64,000 bases of DNA from Ashinkailepas kermadecensis (GCA_034440615.1 JAOTOM010004956.1:142501-206500), one strand, 5' to 3'; shown: positions 26,165-40,084, numbered from the stretch's first letter. A program made the numbers and translations. Notes: generated by a model from the sequence alone, not told the origin.

Positions 26165-27425
26165 CTTGACAACGGCACTTGACAACGTTCCCGCAGGGTA
26201 GAGCGAACGTCGGAGGCCATCTCCTCGACGCGGCGGGTGATGGTGGAGGCGGAGAGGCTGATCTGACTGAACACCCCCTTCTTCTCCGGGCAGACGTCCT
26301 CCACAGCGGCCATCATACACTCCTTGATAAACTCTCCGTCGGCGAAGGGCTTGAGGCTCCGGGCGACCAGGTGACCAACCCGGTAGCTGGCGCGAGTGTT
26401 GCTTGCTCCGGGCGACCAGGTGACCAACCCGGTAGCTGGCGCGAGTGTTGCTTGCTCCGGGCGACCAGGTGACCAACCCGGTAGCTGGCGCGAGTGTTGC
26501 TTGCTCCGGGCGACCAGGTGACCAACCCGGTAGCTGGCGCGAGTGTTGCTGCTCCGGGCGACCAGGTGACCAACCCGGTAGCTGGCGCGAGTGTTGCTTG
26601 CTCCGGGCGACCAGGTGACCAACCCGGTAGCTGGCGCGGGTGTTGCTTGCTCCGGGCGACCAGGTGACCAACCCGGTAGCTGGCGCGAGTGTTGCTTGCT
26701 CCGGGCGACCAGGTGACCAACCCGGTAGCTGGCGCGAGTGTTGCTTGCTCCGGGCGACCAGGTGACCAACCCGGTAGCTGGCACGGGTGTTGCTTGCTCC
26801 GGGCGACCAGGTGACCAACCCGGTAGCTGGCACGGGTGTTGCTTGCTCCGGGCGACCAGGTGACCAACCCGGTAGCTGGCACGGGTGTTGCTTGCTCCGG
26901 GCGACCAGGTGACCAACCCGGTAGCTGGCACGTGTTGCTTGCTCCGGGCGACCAGGTGACCAACCCGGTAGCTGGCACGAGTGTTGCTTGCTCCGGGCGA
27001 CCAGGTGACCAACCCGGTAGCTGGCACGGGTGTTGCTTGCTCCGGGCGACCAGGTGACCAACCCGGTAGCTGGCGCGAGTGTTGCTTGCTCCGGGCGACC
27101 AGGTGACAAACCCGGTAGCTGGCACGAGTGTTGCTTGCTCCGACTGACGTTGACAAGGCCTTCTTGAACAGCGTTGTCTGCTTCTCCAGACTTGAGGACA
27201 GGCGAGACACCTCCTCCTTCCTGTCCTCCTCGGACATCTTTGCGTACTTGGCGTGAAGTGTTTCGAAGTGCCTCTTCACATTGTATTCTTTGCACACGGA
27301 CACAGTGTCATGGCAGATGAGGCACAGGGGCTTTCCCTTTCGCTCGGAAAAGAAGTAGCGCGCCCACGCGCTGTTGAAGACACGCTTTTCATCCTCGAAC
27401 TTTCGTTTCTTAGAAGGGGGGAGCC
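26165..27425 (-). pseudogene. hAT transposase N-terminal half, with BED-like finger and embedded minisatellite
   Basis: The minus strand encodes KKRKFEDEKRVFNSAWARYF, then KGKPLCLICHDTV and EYNVKRHFETLHAKY, a BED-type Cys2-His2 finger. A coiled stretch (SSSLEKQTTLFKKAL) is cut by 16 copies of a 49-bp repeat. The normal protein resumes at SLKPFADGEFIKECMMAAVE and runs to DVRSTLRERC. A likely ATG at 27425 after ctctttgcag is followed by six C where five would keep the MAPPSKKRK frame, suggesting a 1-bp insertion. The open frame nonetheless runs through the whole array. Confidence 0.85.
26360..27145 (-). repeat. 49-bp minisatellite, 16 copies, inside the hAT transposase reading frame
   Basis: Plus-strand unit: CTCCGGGCGACCAGGTGACC, AACCCGGTAGCTGGCGCGAG, TGTTGCTTG. 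Sixteen copies of GACCAGGTGAC can be counted. Because 49 is not a multiple of 3, successive units are read in different frames. All three are open on the minus strand (ASYRVGHLVAR, QLPGWSPGRPE, ATGLVTWSPGA), so the repeat never terminates the frame. Confidence 0.95.
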
Positions 27426-27483
27426 ATCTGCAAAGAGAAAAGAAGACTAAGACAAGAAGACTAAACATAATATATAAAAATAT

Positions 27484-27585
27484 ACTTAACCTAACCTCCT
27501 AACGGTTAGAACCTAACCTGAACTAACCAATTAACCAAACCTAACCTAACCTAACCTAACCATAACTTAACCTATCCTAAAACAC
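27484..27585. repeat. Degenerate (AACCT)n / (TTAGG)n stretch
   Basis: CTAACCTAACCTAACCTAAC-type repeats with variants. (TTAGG)n is the arthropod telomere unit. Here it is internal, between the transposase start and the element's 5' TIR, so it is an interstitial repeat carried by the hAT. Confidence 0.85.
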
Positions 27586-27769
27586 GCTCTTGAGAAAAAG
27601 ATGTTTCAACACACGTTTGGAATGATGGAGGGCCGCACCGATGACCCAGGAAATGATCTGGCGGGCCGCACGCAATGTTAATTTTGACAAGTGGCCGCGG
27701 GCCGCACGGAATGGCCTCGCGGGCTGCATGTGGCCCGCGGGCCGCGGGTTGGGGACCCCTGCCTTAATG

Positions 27770-28590
27770 CGAAGACTACTGCGTCTATTGACCATTGGGA
27801 AAGTCTCCTAGGTACGCCATTGAGGGAACTTTCCATGATTACGCTCTGGCTTTGGGTGTAAAAACCGAATCGTTATGTTTTTGTGGCGAACCGGTTTGTA
27901 TATTCAAACACGCGAAGCTTTTTGGAATATCCTACCTATTCATCTTCTCTGGATGTGCCCATGATATCATATACAAATTGGTTTATTGGTTTTGAAACAT
28001 CACAGGATGTAAGAAGTGCATCATGAAATAAAACAATAAAATTAGCTTTCCGATGATCTCGTGAATGACACCGCCTTGGCAAACCGGTCACTTGTTGCCG
28101 ATGTTTCCTCCCCTGTATCCGCCCCTGACTCAAAATGAATATTTTTAATAAAGAAAGTAGTGTTATCGGTTGAATTCCAACTTATAGTCGTCTGAAGAGC
28201 AAACCACGAACATACTGAGGCGTTGGGTGCTGTTCCGGAATCTTTGCCAAAAACATGTCGGAAGTACGTCCAAATGTTCGCTCCTGAAACCGTCTCTGAT
28301 ATAGATATCAAGTTAAAATTTCGGTGCGAGGTATGAAAAGAATGATAGGAGAAATCTTCGCATGTCACGTATCTCTTACAAATGGTCGGCGGCAGAAGAA
28401 CCACAGGGGGAGGGGTCCTCTCCTCCCCGTTCTTTACCGGGATGGAGGGAAGCCAGGCCGTGGATCCGTGGGCCCGCTGGTCAGCATACGTGAAATAAAG
28501 TTGTTTGTTCCTTCGTGAGCGGTCTTTTTTTTGCGATATTGCGTGATTATCCGCCGAGGGAAGTGCAGGGATGCCGCATGCTTCTCCGGA
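27770..28590. other. No gene recognised
   Basis: AT-rich spacer. The short segment 28490-28590 (TTCGTGAGCGGTC...CCGCCGAGGGAAG) is partly repeated at 29038-29100, flanking the next array. Confidence 0.5.
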
Positions 28591-28594
28591 GTGA

Positions 28595-28995
28595 GAAGTG
28601 GTTTGGTTTGTTGTTGTATTTACTTGTGTCGGGCAGGTACATATGCACCTAATGCACCTGTGTTGGGCAGAAGTGGTTTGGTTTGTTGTTGTATTTACCT
28701 GTGTCGGCCATGTACATATGCACCTAATGCACCTGTGTTGGGCATGGGAAGTGTGGTGGGGTTTGGTTTGTTGTTGTATTTTGGTGGAAACCTGTGTTGG
28801 GGAAGTGGTTTGGTTTGTTGTTGTATTTACTTGTGTGGCCATGTACATATGACCTAATGACCTGTGTTGGGCAGAAGTGGTTTGGTTTGTTGTTGTATTT
28901 ACCTGTGTCGGCCATGTACATATGCACCTAATGACCGTGTTCAGAGTGGTTTGGTTTGTTGTTGTATACCGGTGCGGCCATGTACTTGTGCGCCA
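28595..28995. repeat. GAAGTGGTTTGGTTTGTTGT tandem array, about six irregular units
   Basis: Units of 40-75 bp share GTGGTTTGGTTTGTTGTTGT and often GTACATATGCACCTAATGCA. Flanking ~80-bp segments at 28500-28590 and 29030-29110 are also similar to each other. Open frames here are repeat shadows. Confidence 0.88.
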
Positions 28996-29125
28996 GCAGG
29001 CATTAATAGGAGACAGAACATAAATAAAGTAGTTTTTTTTCTTTCGTGAGCGTTTTTCCGACGATATTACGTGGCTCTCCGGCGAGAGAAATGCGGGAGG
29101 CGGAGAGAAGAAGAGTTCTCGGAAG

Positions 29126-31283
29126 CAGACTTGTGCTCGACTCGAGTTGAATCGAGAATCGATTCATGAATCAATCGTTTTTGGATGAGTCGTGAGTTGA
29201 ATCGATTCTTTTCCCAAAAACATATCTTGAGTCGCGAGTTGAATCACATCTTTTTTTTAATGAGTTGAATCACGAGTCAATAATTTGAATCGCAATGAGT
29301 CATTTGAGTCTTGCGACTCAAATGCAAGTTATGAACAAATGATATAAAGCATGTATCTTTGTAAATAGTATGCCATGACACAAGGTATGGAGTAAAAACA
29401 CAGTATAATTATTAATACTTAGCATTACAATTGTCAACTTATCAGCTGCCAGTGAGTAAAAAATGAGGTGTACTTAAGTTATTTACCAAAAACGGATAAC
29501 AATAACTACAAAAAAAAAGTATTAATGCTAAGCTTGGTATTCACAATCAGTATCATGCATGAGTCAATTCTAGTGCCAGAAACACAACACAGAAATGGGA
29601 TGTGATTGTGAAAAATAATAGGGAACTGAAACGACCATGCACTTTTTTTTGGAACAGGTATTTGCACTGAATAAATTGCGTCGGTTTGTGTGACAAATAA
29701 CAAACCCAGGTTACCTTTACAAGAAGGTAGATCAAAATTTTCCTTCAAGCCCGCATGACGTCATTCGAAGTTAAAAAAAAAAAATATGGTAGAATTTTGG
29801 TTGCAGAACTTTTCTCAAATCATACGCAATGGTCACTTTAATTTGCTTCCTAGCAAATATATTTGTATTCCGCTTACCAGGTGAGTTATAATCTTTTCCC
29901 ATTCTTTCCAGTGAGCATTTGTTCTGACACATTTTATTCTCATGCATAGACAAGGTCGGATTTGTGCATTGTAATCCGGCATTTGGAGAGGAATATTTTG
30001 TAGTCATCCAGTATGGAGAATATTTTTATTCAAACCTTATGCATGGTAACTCAACTTGCACCCATTTCAGTGAATTTTGAGCACTTTTCCTTGATCACAG
30101 CAGTTCGTTGTCAAAAGTTAATAACTTAGGAACTTCAACTTCCCGATGAGAAAACAACAAATAATTTTCTGGAAATGATAATGTTCAGGATCCCCAAAAT
30201 CTAGGATCAGCCTATTTTTCCAAACATTTACCTACCTACCTACATTGACATACAGCAGTTGTTGAAAACAGTTTTTCCAGGCCAGCTAGACCCAGGGCAT
30301 GATGCATTCTTCCTTGATGAATCTTGCATGGATTGTTGATGATACATGCATAATTGAACATTTATGTACGACACCATTGTAATCTAGGAATGCCCTCCTG
30401 AAACTTGCAACTCAACTGAAACTCTCCTGCCAATGGGGAGAAGAAGCTATGGAGCACTTAGCGCCCCCTTGACTGTCCTTTCTTCCGCTCTTGAACGAGG
30501 GTGACAACTTGAACATGTAAAATGGATGGTAGAGGGAGCCTACCAATATCAGGAACAAGCCCTTTATTTTGGAGGCACTTGATGGTGAGCCTACCGGAAA
30601 TGGCACATTGTTGGGCAGGACGATTATTACGGGGTCATTTAGGATACCCTTTGATGAAGCTAAGGAATAGGTCTTTCAATTAGAATACGTCAAAGTATCC
30701 TATATTGCCATAAAATATGCAAGATAGCGTAGAGAAAGTCGGTAAAATTGGGTGTAAACCAATGGTGAAGGGAAACCTTCAAGCCTGCTACCAAACAAAC
30801 TTCGTGGGGGCAACAGACCAACGCAATCATATTCTGTGCAGATACCTATTGCAGTGCAGAACATGGGTGCCATGTTGCAGTTAGGTGATATGTGTCAGGT
30901 ATATGATTCAGGTTGTGTGTGCATCATGCTGATGTGGATTGAGATATTATGCACTCATTGCTTTGCATATGCATTGACAACCATTCATCTCGTTAATCTG
31001 TTTGAGTGAATTACTTTATGCACATGCACGTTCATTTATCTGTATATTTATCCTATATATCAACCATTACAGTGCATGACGAATGATAAATAATGTGAGG
31101 TGAAAACAAAGTTATAGCAAAAATAATATATCCAACAGATGTTTTGATGTTGGAGCATCTTAGTGTGAGCAGTTAGTGTGAATAAATACTGATTCGTTTC
31201 TTTAATTAGACAGATGAAGATGAGTTGACATCAAACTGTCTGTCAAATAAATTATTTTTGCTATAACTTTGTTTTCACCTCAC

Positions 31284-31365
<82 letters not shown>

Positions 31366-31395
31366 AATATATACATATATATATATATATATATA

Positions 31396-31436
<41 letters not shown>

Positions 31437-31691
31437 TATATATATATAAATAGTGTGTGAGCAGTGCACACAAAATCATATGGCTTATGAGTCTGATACC
31501 ATTGAGTCGGATCTGAATCGATTCAAATTTATGTTTGAGTCGTGAGTTGAATCGGATCTCTGTAGCTCTGAGTCTGAATTGAGTCGAATCAAATAATTTT
31601 GACCTGCTGTGAATCATGAGTTGAATCGGATCTCAAGATCTATGAGTCAAATGTGAGCCGATTAAATAAATTTGAGTCGAGCACAAGTCTG
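29126..31691. mobile_element. Non-autonomous hAT element with perfect 8-bp TSD
   Basis: The ends are CAGACTTGTGCTCGACTC (29126) and its exact complement ending at 31691. They are flanked by CTCGGAAG at 29118-29125 and 31692-31699. Subterminal repeats of GAGTTGAATCG / GAGTCGTGAGTTGAATC fill 29140-29320 and 31490-31680 in inverted orientation. The 2.1-kb interior has no transposase. It holds a (TA)n tract at 31286-31448. Confidence 0.95.
31286..31448. repeat. (TA)n microsatellite
   Basis: Nearly pure TA with short TTTAAA and TTTTA breaks, inside the non-autonomous hAT. Confidence 0.95.
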
Positions 31692-31890
31692 CTCGGAAGA
31701 GTACTTTACAATTTTTTTCCGATGCCATTATGAATTATCATGCGAGATACAAATGGCGAATACATGTGTCGTTCTTGTCGCAGTCTTCTCAGGCGAGAAC
31801 CTTTGGCTCGGTGAGATTATATGCCAATCTCAGCTGAGTATTTTAGGACGCTTGGAGAAGCGTGGCTGGTCTCGTGACAATGGTCTCAGA

Positions 31891-32556
31891 CACTGGCGAA
31901 TCTAGCCCACCGTTTTTTTTTTTGGGGGGGGGGCAACTTTCGGTTTTCAGCGTCAGCCCCCCCTCCCCTCCCCCAGTGGCGTACCTAGGAATTACATCAA
32001 GGAGGGGTCAAACGGATTTGGAGAGTGCCCATTCGCCCACTCTTTTTGGTTAAAAGCACCGGATTGCGACCACTATTTGGCAAAGAGGCCCATTAAAAAA
32101 AAATTAATGACAACATAATTTCCTGTGTATGGGGTCCCAGCCTAACTCCACCGTTTCTATGTCACCGGATTTTTGTTATTGTTTACCAAAACGTTCACGT
32201 TCACGTTCAACGTCTTGTACCACGTCAACGTTCGTGCACGTGCACACACTGGCGGATCCAATTTTGTCAACTCTTGCTGTAAGCAGAACTTGAGCAGCAT
32301 GGAACCCTCGATGTGTGTCAGAATCTACTATGTTACCATACTGGCTTCCAAACAATTATACAAAATTCCTTTAAAATTGGAGATTCTTTCATAAGGACGC
32401 TATTTTTTTACCTAGGCAAAGGTTACTGCACTTGAATTTAGTTGACTTCTGTTGGTTTCGGGGGGGGGGAGGGGGAAAAAGACAATATGGGCCCCCTTTT
32501 AAGCGATTCGGGGGGAGGGGCATGGCCGGAATGGCCCCTCCCTGGATCCGCCAGTG
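31891..32556. mobile_element. Short non-autonomous hAT (CACTGGCG ends) with perfect 8-bp TSD
   Basis: The element starts CACTGGCGAATCTAGCCC and ends ...TGGATCCGCCAGTG, so the tips are inverted. GTCTCAGA flanks it at 31883-31890 and 32557-32564. The interior has G-rich ends. It probably also holds a nested repeat starting AGTGGCGTACCTAGGAATTA at 31974, related to 41710-41900, and another tip-like CACTGGCGGATCCA at about 32247. Confidence 0.9.
31974..32160. repeat. Dispersed G-rich repeat (relative at 41710-41900)
   Basis: Shared order with 41710-41900: GTGACGTACCTA / GTGGCGTACCTA, AAACG.ATTTGGAG, GACCACTATTT.G.CAAA, then a pyrimidine-rich tail with TTTCT.(TG)..T..CCGGA-like text. It looks like a degenerate MITE family; fragments with similar G-rich text are at 40690, 44310, 48510 and 59190. 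Confidence 0.65.
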
Positions 32557-32787
32557 GTCTCAGAGGCTGTGCAGAGGTTGAGACCGTACATGGCCCTCTG
32601 AAGCTTGTGGTTATCCGCAGAAAACTGTTGAACTTTCCATGGTCTCCGAGAAGCACCCCGGTCTCAGATGAGGAAAAAGGTCTCAAAACTGTTTCTGAGT
32701 GTAGATTACTTTTTCGCATCCACCACATGGAATCGCTGTTTACAAGATATACCATGTACTGTACGCTGCTCTTGGCAGAGTCACTGA

Positions 32788-32905
32788 GTTTACGTCGGCA
32801 GCCGATCACGCGCCGACTGCCGCTCGTTGTCCGTTGACAAAGTCCAGTTTACGTCGGCAGCCGATCACGCGCCGACTGCCGCTCGTTGTCCGTTGACAAA
32901 GTCCA
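32788..32905 (+). repeat. Perfect 59-bp tandem duplication
   Basis: GTTTACGTCGGCAGCCGATC ... GACAAAGTCCA occurs at 32788-32846 and again at 32847-32905 with no difference that I can see. This suggests a recent event or an assembly duplicate. Confidence 0.95.
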
Positions 32906-33589
32906 GTTAATAGAAAGCAGTCGGCAGCAGAACTTCCGAGCCAAGCTTGCGGTCCAGATGAGGTTTCCACGAGCCACAGAAGCCTGGAGTTCCCAGCCGG
33001 AGCATACAATCTTTACACGTATTTTCTGTCACCCCAAGCCAGATAAATATATTTTGTACCGATGCTACTGAGACACGCGCCCTCGTCCATTCCCTGTCTA
33101 AAGCATTCTCCAGTCTTGCTGTGTGTACAGCGGCCTAAATTTGAGTTATTTGTGTTTACTGTGTTTGTGTGTGTTTATTGTGTTTGTGGGAGCTTGGACC
33201 AAAATTTGAGGACATTTTTTGTCGGAAAATGTAACGGTTTGTTGGAAGTTTTCCTCAAGCCGACCGACTGGGTCCCCCTTGGCATTGCCCCAGCGTGAGA
33301 TGCGGTCTGCGGGTTCCCATAGGTCTCGATGGCCCGCCCATGGCTGCGCACCTTAGCGTGAACACCAAGCTGCTACCCGGCCCCGCAAGAGTGCGGAGTT
33401 CTCCTTACACATACTCCCCAGCCAAGCCTCGAGGTGAAGAAGTAGCTCAACAGGTAGTAGGCGGTTCACCCACAGGGGTGACAGCTTGGTCGGAACCATT
33501 ATCCTGCCACTGGGCTGTTCTTCTTCTGTAAAAAAACGAATTGTCCTGCACTGGGGCGCCTTCCCGGCTAGGCGTGTTCATACCATGAG
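32906..33589. other. No gene recognised
   Basis: Mixed-composition spacer up to arm 2. Several short frames, none with a recognisable domain. Confidence 0.5.
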
Positions 33590-33599
33590 AACCTGCGGC

Positions 33600-33860
33600 G
33601 CGTGCCTCGATCATTGCACCACATCCACCAGTCATACCCGCCTCACAGCCTGTCCTCGTCACACTTATCTCTGCAGCACGTGTCTCGATCATTGCACCAC
33701 ATCCTCCCATCCTACCCGCCTCACAGCCTGTCCTCGTCACACTTATCTCTGCAGCACGTGTCTCGATCATTGCACCACATCCTCCCATCCTACCCGCCTC
33801 ACAGCCTGTCCTCGTCACCTTTCTCTCTACACCATTGTCTCCATCTTCCTCGTCTCATAG
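33600..33860. repeat. 78-bp tandem repeat, three units, inner edge of arm 2
   Basis: CCTCACAGCCTGTCCTCGTC recurs at 33641, 33719 and 33797 (period 78). The units also share TCTCGATCATTGCACCACAT. Frames across it (TCLDHCTTSSHPTRLTACPR) are repeat translations. Confidence 0.9.
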
Positions 33861-34696
33861 TCCGGGAATGCTCAAGGTCGGCCGGAAGGACGTCCATCGC
33901 CGGCAGTGGCCCAGTGGTGCATGATTCGGTGGTGATCGTCGACTGCCGCTTGTTTGCAGTTCGCTTCGCCTCGTCGGCTAAATGTGCGCCTACGGGCTTG
34001 ACGGCGTGCCACATGAACAAATGTGTGCGGAAATAGCCCAACCTGGCACCTGCCACGCCGGCCCATCGTGATTAAAGTCGGTGTACTCGAAGTCAGTGTA
34101 CTTAAGTTCGTGATTAAGGTCGGGTTAAGGGGTCCGGTGCACGACAAACACAACACTCTGGTCAACACTCTGGTATCTGAGCCGACTCGCACCGTAGCCG
34201 GCTGAAACATAAAGCTAAAGACTGCACAACACACGACGACCCTGTTTATTTTAATAAAGGTACATGCACGTGACGTGATAGCTGGTGAATTCACGACATG
34301 GATCCAAAGTGGCGAAAACACCATCTGGGACCATTGGCATGACGTGTCACTGCAGCGCTACCGACAACGAATGACCTTCTCGGCATATAAATATGTAAAT
34401 GCGTGAATGGTTGAGACACATTCGCAACCACCAGGATAAGCGAGTTACCAACTCCGTCAGTTTCTGCACCGATGCACGCATAATGACCACAGAGCCGTCC
34501 ACGTCCCTATACAGCGCTATGTGAGCTCTGGCTGTAATGGCCCGCGCTGAACGGCCACATAGGCGATCTACATCCCTATACATTGTAATGGCTCTGATTG
34601 CAATGGCCCGCGCTGCATGCACTTACCACTGGTCTGACCCTGTGAACACAACACGTGCGTATTGTACCTTGAGCAATAGCCAGGACACAGCACCAG

Positions 34697-34789
34697 GTAT
34701 GCGGTATGAGGTATGCGGTATGCGGTATGCCGTATGCGGTATGCCGAATGCGGTATGCCGTATGCGGTATGCGGTATGCCGTATTGCGC
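34697..34789. repeat. Degenerate 7-bp microsatellite (GGTATGC)n, arm 2
   Basis: Inverted counterpart of 20388-20446, with GGTATGC, GGTATGA and CGTATGC variants. Confidence 0.9.
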
Positions 34790-34840
34790 TGCGCTGACAT
34801 CAGCCATCGCGCCCCGCCGATAAAAGCACTGAATCAGCGC

Positions 34841-35149
34841 TTACGAACATGGAAAATGCAGTAAATCTGGGAAGTTAGGATCGAGCTGTGTACAACACCA
34901 CCTACACGCCTCATACGACCGCTTAAATAACGCACAGTGACATGTCTTGGTACCACCAATTCTCAGTCTGCACCGTGTGGCGAGGCTCGTAATATCAGAC
35001 TTGTTGATACACTTCCACGTGTGGTTGAGCTTCGTACAATAGCACATACAAGGAGCAAATACTGGTGAGGAATTTGTGGCCTGTGATGCTTTGCACCCAA
35101 CACCAGAGGCGCAACCAAGGCAGGACCTGTGGGCTCGGTACATGCTCAC
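34841..35149 (-). other. Small Cys-rich open frame, arm 2 counterpart
   Basis: 102 codons: MSMYRAHRSCLGCASGVGC, then PVFAPCMCYCTKLNHTWKC, DITSLATRCRLRIGGTKTCH, WCCTQLDP and LLHFPCS. It has more cysteines than the arm 1 version and no strong signal peptide. Synonymous versus non-synonymous change between the arms would decide whether it is coding. Confidence 0.3.
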
Positions 35150-35362
35150 TTAACATACAAATATATTACACCAGTTCAAGGAAAAGCTGAGATTTGCACC
35201 ACGCCAAACTCAACTCAACTTTTGATGTCAACTCAGCACCTCCTGGTATATTGAAGGTCGTACGTTTTCTTTACACGCAATGTCTAAAACCCAGGAGCAT
35301 CTTAGAGCCATTCTTCGTTGTATTAGCCAGTCATTCTTTTCCCTTTGGGGAAAAGATTGCTT

Positions 35363-35848
35363 GACTTCGCCGAAGAATGTAAAATGATGTTAACGGAGAA
35401 CGAAGTCAAGGGGGAGGGGGCAAGCAGGAGTGCACAGCGGTCGAATTTGGCAAATTTAGACAAACTGCCACATTCTGGCGGATTTATTGGGGAAAAAAAA
35501 ACAATTTAGGGGAGGTCGGAAGGTCGAGCTCCTCGGTTGCTAGAATACGTTTCCTTTCAGCTGGATGAGCGAAAGACATGTTGACTGCATTCAGTGAGGA
35601 TGTTTATTTCGGCCCCAACAGGGTGGAGGGGGGCCAAATTACATTTGCCCCTCTACTTTTCAGGGCAAATTCGGCCCATGGTCGCACTGCCGCCCCTTGA
35701 TCGCACTGCCGCCCCCCATGTGACCACATGACTCATTTTTATAAATTTTGTGCGAAGAAATTGTTTGTGGCGGCCTCTCGTCCGTCGACAGTACTTATTT
35801 TTGCACATCGCTCTCCGTTAACATCATTTTACGTTCTTCGGCGAAGTC
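35363..35848. mobile_element. MITE-like element with 36-bp terminal inverted repeats
   Basis: 35363-35398 (GACTTCGCCGAAGAATGTAA then AATGATGTTAACGGAG) is the inverted complement of 35813-35848, with one mismatch. About 414 bp separate the repeats. Arm 1 has one related end near 17585-17620. I could not settle a TSD; both flanks carry TGCTT. Confidence 0.75.
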
Positions 35849-36084
35849 ATGCTTCATATTGCATTTTAGTAAATAACTTGGGGTATTTTATTTCTTGGCA
35901 TCAGATTTGTTTGCAAAAAAACATTTCGGGAATGCAATATTCCATACCTGTCTTCATACCGATATGGTTGACGATGCGCCATGAAGCCCAAATAATTAAC
36001 GGACTCATTTACTTTATGGGGATGCTGTTCTTGTCTCTGAGCAGAACACACTGGATACTGTGCGACCCTCCAGGTCACTGATCC

Positions 36085-36945
<861 letters not shown>

Positions 36946-37676
36946 TCAGCAGATGGTGGACATTGGCGGTACCGCAGATTTCGAATGGGATGATGAGTGT
37001 TTTTAGGTCGGTTTCGTGCCGTGAAACGCAATAGACGTAATGTTCAAGAAGTTTGGGGGAAGAGTTCCCCTGGTCCTTTACTTCGGCGATGCCCGTGCTT
37101 ATGGAGGTCGGAATATCAATGCTCTGAGGAGGTCCAACTATCAGCATTGTGAGGACCAGGCCGAAATGTCAGCACCTGGGCGAGGAGGAGGGGTTCAGGC
37201 CTGAGTTTGAACCAGAGTACTACTCAAAATGTTCATCACTTTCGTACTTTGGAGATGAGTGAATTCATCAGCACTTGGCTAAGGAGGTCATGCTATGTAG
37301 GACTCAGATTAAATTTATCCACTCTCAATAGGGGTGGTTACAGCATGAAATATCGTGGCAGGGATAGGCTTCATTATCTTCAGAGATCAAAACATCACGA
37401 GACTGGGAAGCATTAACTTCACCAAAGATCAAAAGTGCTTGCTTGTAGAGACGGCCTCACCAAATGCTTCCAGGGGAAGAGGAGAGAGACGTAAAGAACG
37501 ACCCTTGACCACGAATAGTTCTTTAAGATCAACGCAGTCTCTGGGTCTTGTGGGCCCTTCGGTTAGGCACCGGGCACCGGACGATAATCTGAGACCTCCT
37601 GTCGGGTATTGGGGTCTTTTCGTGAGCTTCAGGGGCATGCTGCCAAGATTAATGGGCCTGCAGGGGCCTGATTTTC

Positions 37677-37801
37677 CACCACTGGGTAGTGCTCAAGTTT
37701 TACCTCAGCTGATCATGCACCACGGCGTTGTGTTCGCGTCTCACCTCAGCTGGTTATCCACCACGGCGTAGTGGTCATATCTCACCTCAGCTGATTATCC
37801 A
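37677..37801 (-). repeat. 41-bp array of exon G donor, arm 2
   Basis: CACCACGG starts at 37718, 37759 and 37800 (period 41), plus a degenerate copy at 37677. Each unit carries CTCACCTCAGCTG, the complement of the exon end/donor CAGCTGAG|GTGAG. The same period as arm 1 shows the array predates the duplication, or that both grew from the same seed. Confidence 0.9.
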
Positions 37802-37988
37802 CCACGGCGTAGTGGTCGTCGGGCGGCCCCATCGCGCACGTGCTAGTGTCGTGGAGGATGGTCTCGGTGAAGACGCGCGCTTGACACTCCCACCACGCCG
37901 GCGAGCGGTCGGGCAGATGGCCGCAGAAGGGGCTCGGGACTGGGTTGGGACGGGAGCCCATGCGGCGAAACGGCGGAGACAGCCCCAC
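37786..37988 (-). CDS. GMC exon G (source copy, arm 2)
   Basis: Acceptor atcgtccacag; VGLSPPFRRMGSRPNPVPSP, FCGHLPDRSPAWWECQARVF, TETILHDTSTCAMGPPDDHY, AVVDNQL, AG|gtgaga. It holds the first catalytic His (ILHDTSTC) of the GMC His/Asn pair. The donor is repeated about three more times in a 41-bp array (37677-37801), against eight units in arm 1. Confidence 0.93.
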
Positions 37989-38189
37989 CTGTGGACGATA
38001 AGGTACGGTAAGGTTTGTGCGCGGTTGTCGGAGACGACGCGACCCTGCTGCCGTCGAGTTCAGCCGGATAGAGGTGGGTTCGGGTCGGCACGAGTCGGCA
38101 GGTGAACAAGGTTGGCTAACACGGGACAATACTGTCTGAGATTGGCACCGATTGTTCCAGGAAACAGATATTAATGGCATGGGACTATT

Positions 38190-39568
<1,379 letters not shown>

Positions 39569-39599
39569 TCCACCACCAGTTATCCTCCCTACGTCTTCC

Positions 39600-39810
<211 letters not shown>

Positions 39811-40084
39811 TATATATATTCACAGTTCTCCACAGTTCTCCTGGGTGGAGAACTGTGCTTTGCGAGGAACTCAATTTGTATTATCGCAAGGCCTGATACA
39901 TTTTAGGCTGCCTTTCTCGGCGCATATATCGATATATCTCGAACAAACATGACTCTGGATGTCCTTGGGCATCTTCAAGGCCATGGAGGGGCGTCTTGGG
40001 CAGGCTTAAGCATGTACGTGAAGTCAGCATCGTATTCATATTTAGCGACGAATTAGCCAGAGATGTATTCCATAGATTAAGCTG

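Larger units (their letters stand above)
24760..27761 (-). mobile_element. hAT transposon (autonomous type, 3.0 kb) with TIRs and TSD
   Basis: The ends are CAGAGGTCCCAAACCCGCAG (24760) and, at 27761 read on minus, CAGGGGTCCCCAACCCGCGG. Both continue into GCGGGCC-rich subterminal sequence that is repeated several times near each end. The flanking 8-bp TSD is CCTTAATG. The transposase runs on the minus strand from ~27425 to 24885. A 49-bp minisatellite and a 13-bp duplication disrupt the gene. It lies in the spacer between the two inverted-duplication arms. Confidence 0.95.

Noticed and set aside
26313..27125. Long frames with repeated GLVTWSPGA / ASYRVGHLVAR peptides as a novel repeat protein
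   Set aside because: All three phases of a 49-bp minisatellite inside a hAT transposase; no independent gene evidence.
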